Shown here in pieces: positions 63,938 through 64,000 of a DNA stretch of 64,000 nt. A program made the translations under genes and the position numbers. Each line of letters opens with the position of its first letter. The first letter of the stretch is position 1. The stretch is from assembly GCA_002134785.1 (NCBI GenBank), contig MBQZ01000040.1, forward strand, positions 62,001-126,000, read 5' to 3'. The notes beneath the pieces were generated by a model. That model was not told the origin of the DNA, ran no database searches, and saw nothing but the letters and a program-made list of their open reading frames with translations. The DNA comes from Crenothrix sp. D3. GTDB taxonomy: Bacteria; Pseudomonadota; Gammaproteobacteria; Methylococcales; Methylomonadaceae.

Positions 63938-64000
63938 TTATCGAGCTGGGGTATACACTAAACGCCCATTTTGAATACTTGGAAGCATTTGTGGTTGCCG
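63938..64000 (-). CDS. C-terminal end of a gene cut by the right window edge
   Basis: Minus-strand frame open from the edge (64000) to a TAA at 63938-63940, giving 20 residues ending MLPSIQNGRLVYTPAR. Too short to identify. The presence of a frame up to the edge and a stop followed by a repeat suggest a real gene end. Confidence 0.35.
   Translation of the reverse strand, partial: RQPQMLPSIQNGRLVYTPAR

Overview
The window reads as chromosomal DNA of a gammaproteobacterium of moderate-to-low GC. Pointers are a short-form HisG, the mla lipid-transport genes next to murA-hisG-hisD, a NAD-linked molybdenum formate dehydrogenase (fds), ntrBC, tig-clpP-clpX, cysDN, and two enzymes of the exosortase A (PEP-CTERM) polysaccharide type. 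This mixture would suit a methanotroph-like (Methylococcales) or Thiotrichales-like bacterium, but no rRNA or other decisive marker is present, so the assignment is inference.

Layout: 1-1892 is an IS607-type element (tnpA cut by the left edge, plus tnpB). 1959-3867 holds a membrane protein and the lysophospholipid flippase lplT. 4129-16508 is a two-partner secretion locus: one TpsB transporter and two paralogous TpsA exoproteins with almost the same N-terminus; the second carries a propeller-like region and a C-terminal caspase-type protease. 17142-21060 has a multi-PAS sensor kinase, a single-domain response regulator and a decayed diguanylate cyclase. 21333-28782 runs mlaF, [AAA ATPase + TOPRIM-like pair], mlaE, mlaD, mlaB, murA, hisG, hisD on the minus strand; the ATPase/TOPRIM pair sits inside the mla cluster and looks like a defence-type module. 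28852-35605 has a lipoprotein hydrolase, ntrC, ntrB, and the decarboxylase and acyl-CoA ligase of exosortase A loci. 35724-45021 is the formate dehydrogenase locus fdsG-fdsB-fdsA-fdhD-fdsD, split by three toxin-antitoxin type modules (YefM/YoeB, DUF433/DUF5615, and a broken BrnT with its partner). 45262-49673 holds a radical SAM protein, tRNA-Leu(UAG), trigger factor, ClpP and ClpX. 50067-54898 has a lipase-like lipoprotein, uvrA and two decayed transposase genes. 55011-58350 has lnt and a DevC/DevA-like ABC transporter. 58492-61436 is cysN and cysD with an excalibur-domain protein between them; CysN ends in what looks like a dead APS-kinase domain. 61632-63784 holds a coiled-coil membrane protein and an Mrr-like nuclease. 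A partial gene touches the right edge.

How it fits together: housekeeping operons (lipid transport, cell wall, histidine, formate oxidation, sulfate activation, proteolysis) are repeatedly interrupted by small accessory modules and palindromic repeats. Several repeat families lie in gaps, one perfect 34-bp palindrome lies inside a reading frame, and another hairpin lies exactly at the break in a toxin gene. The strongest candidates for new biology are the secreted-type caspase fusion, the ATPase/TOPRIM pair coupled to mlaE, and the formate dehydrogenase locus divided by toxin-antitoxin modules.
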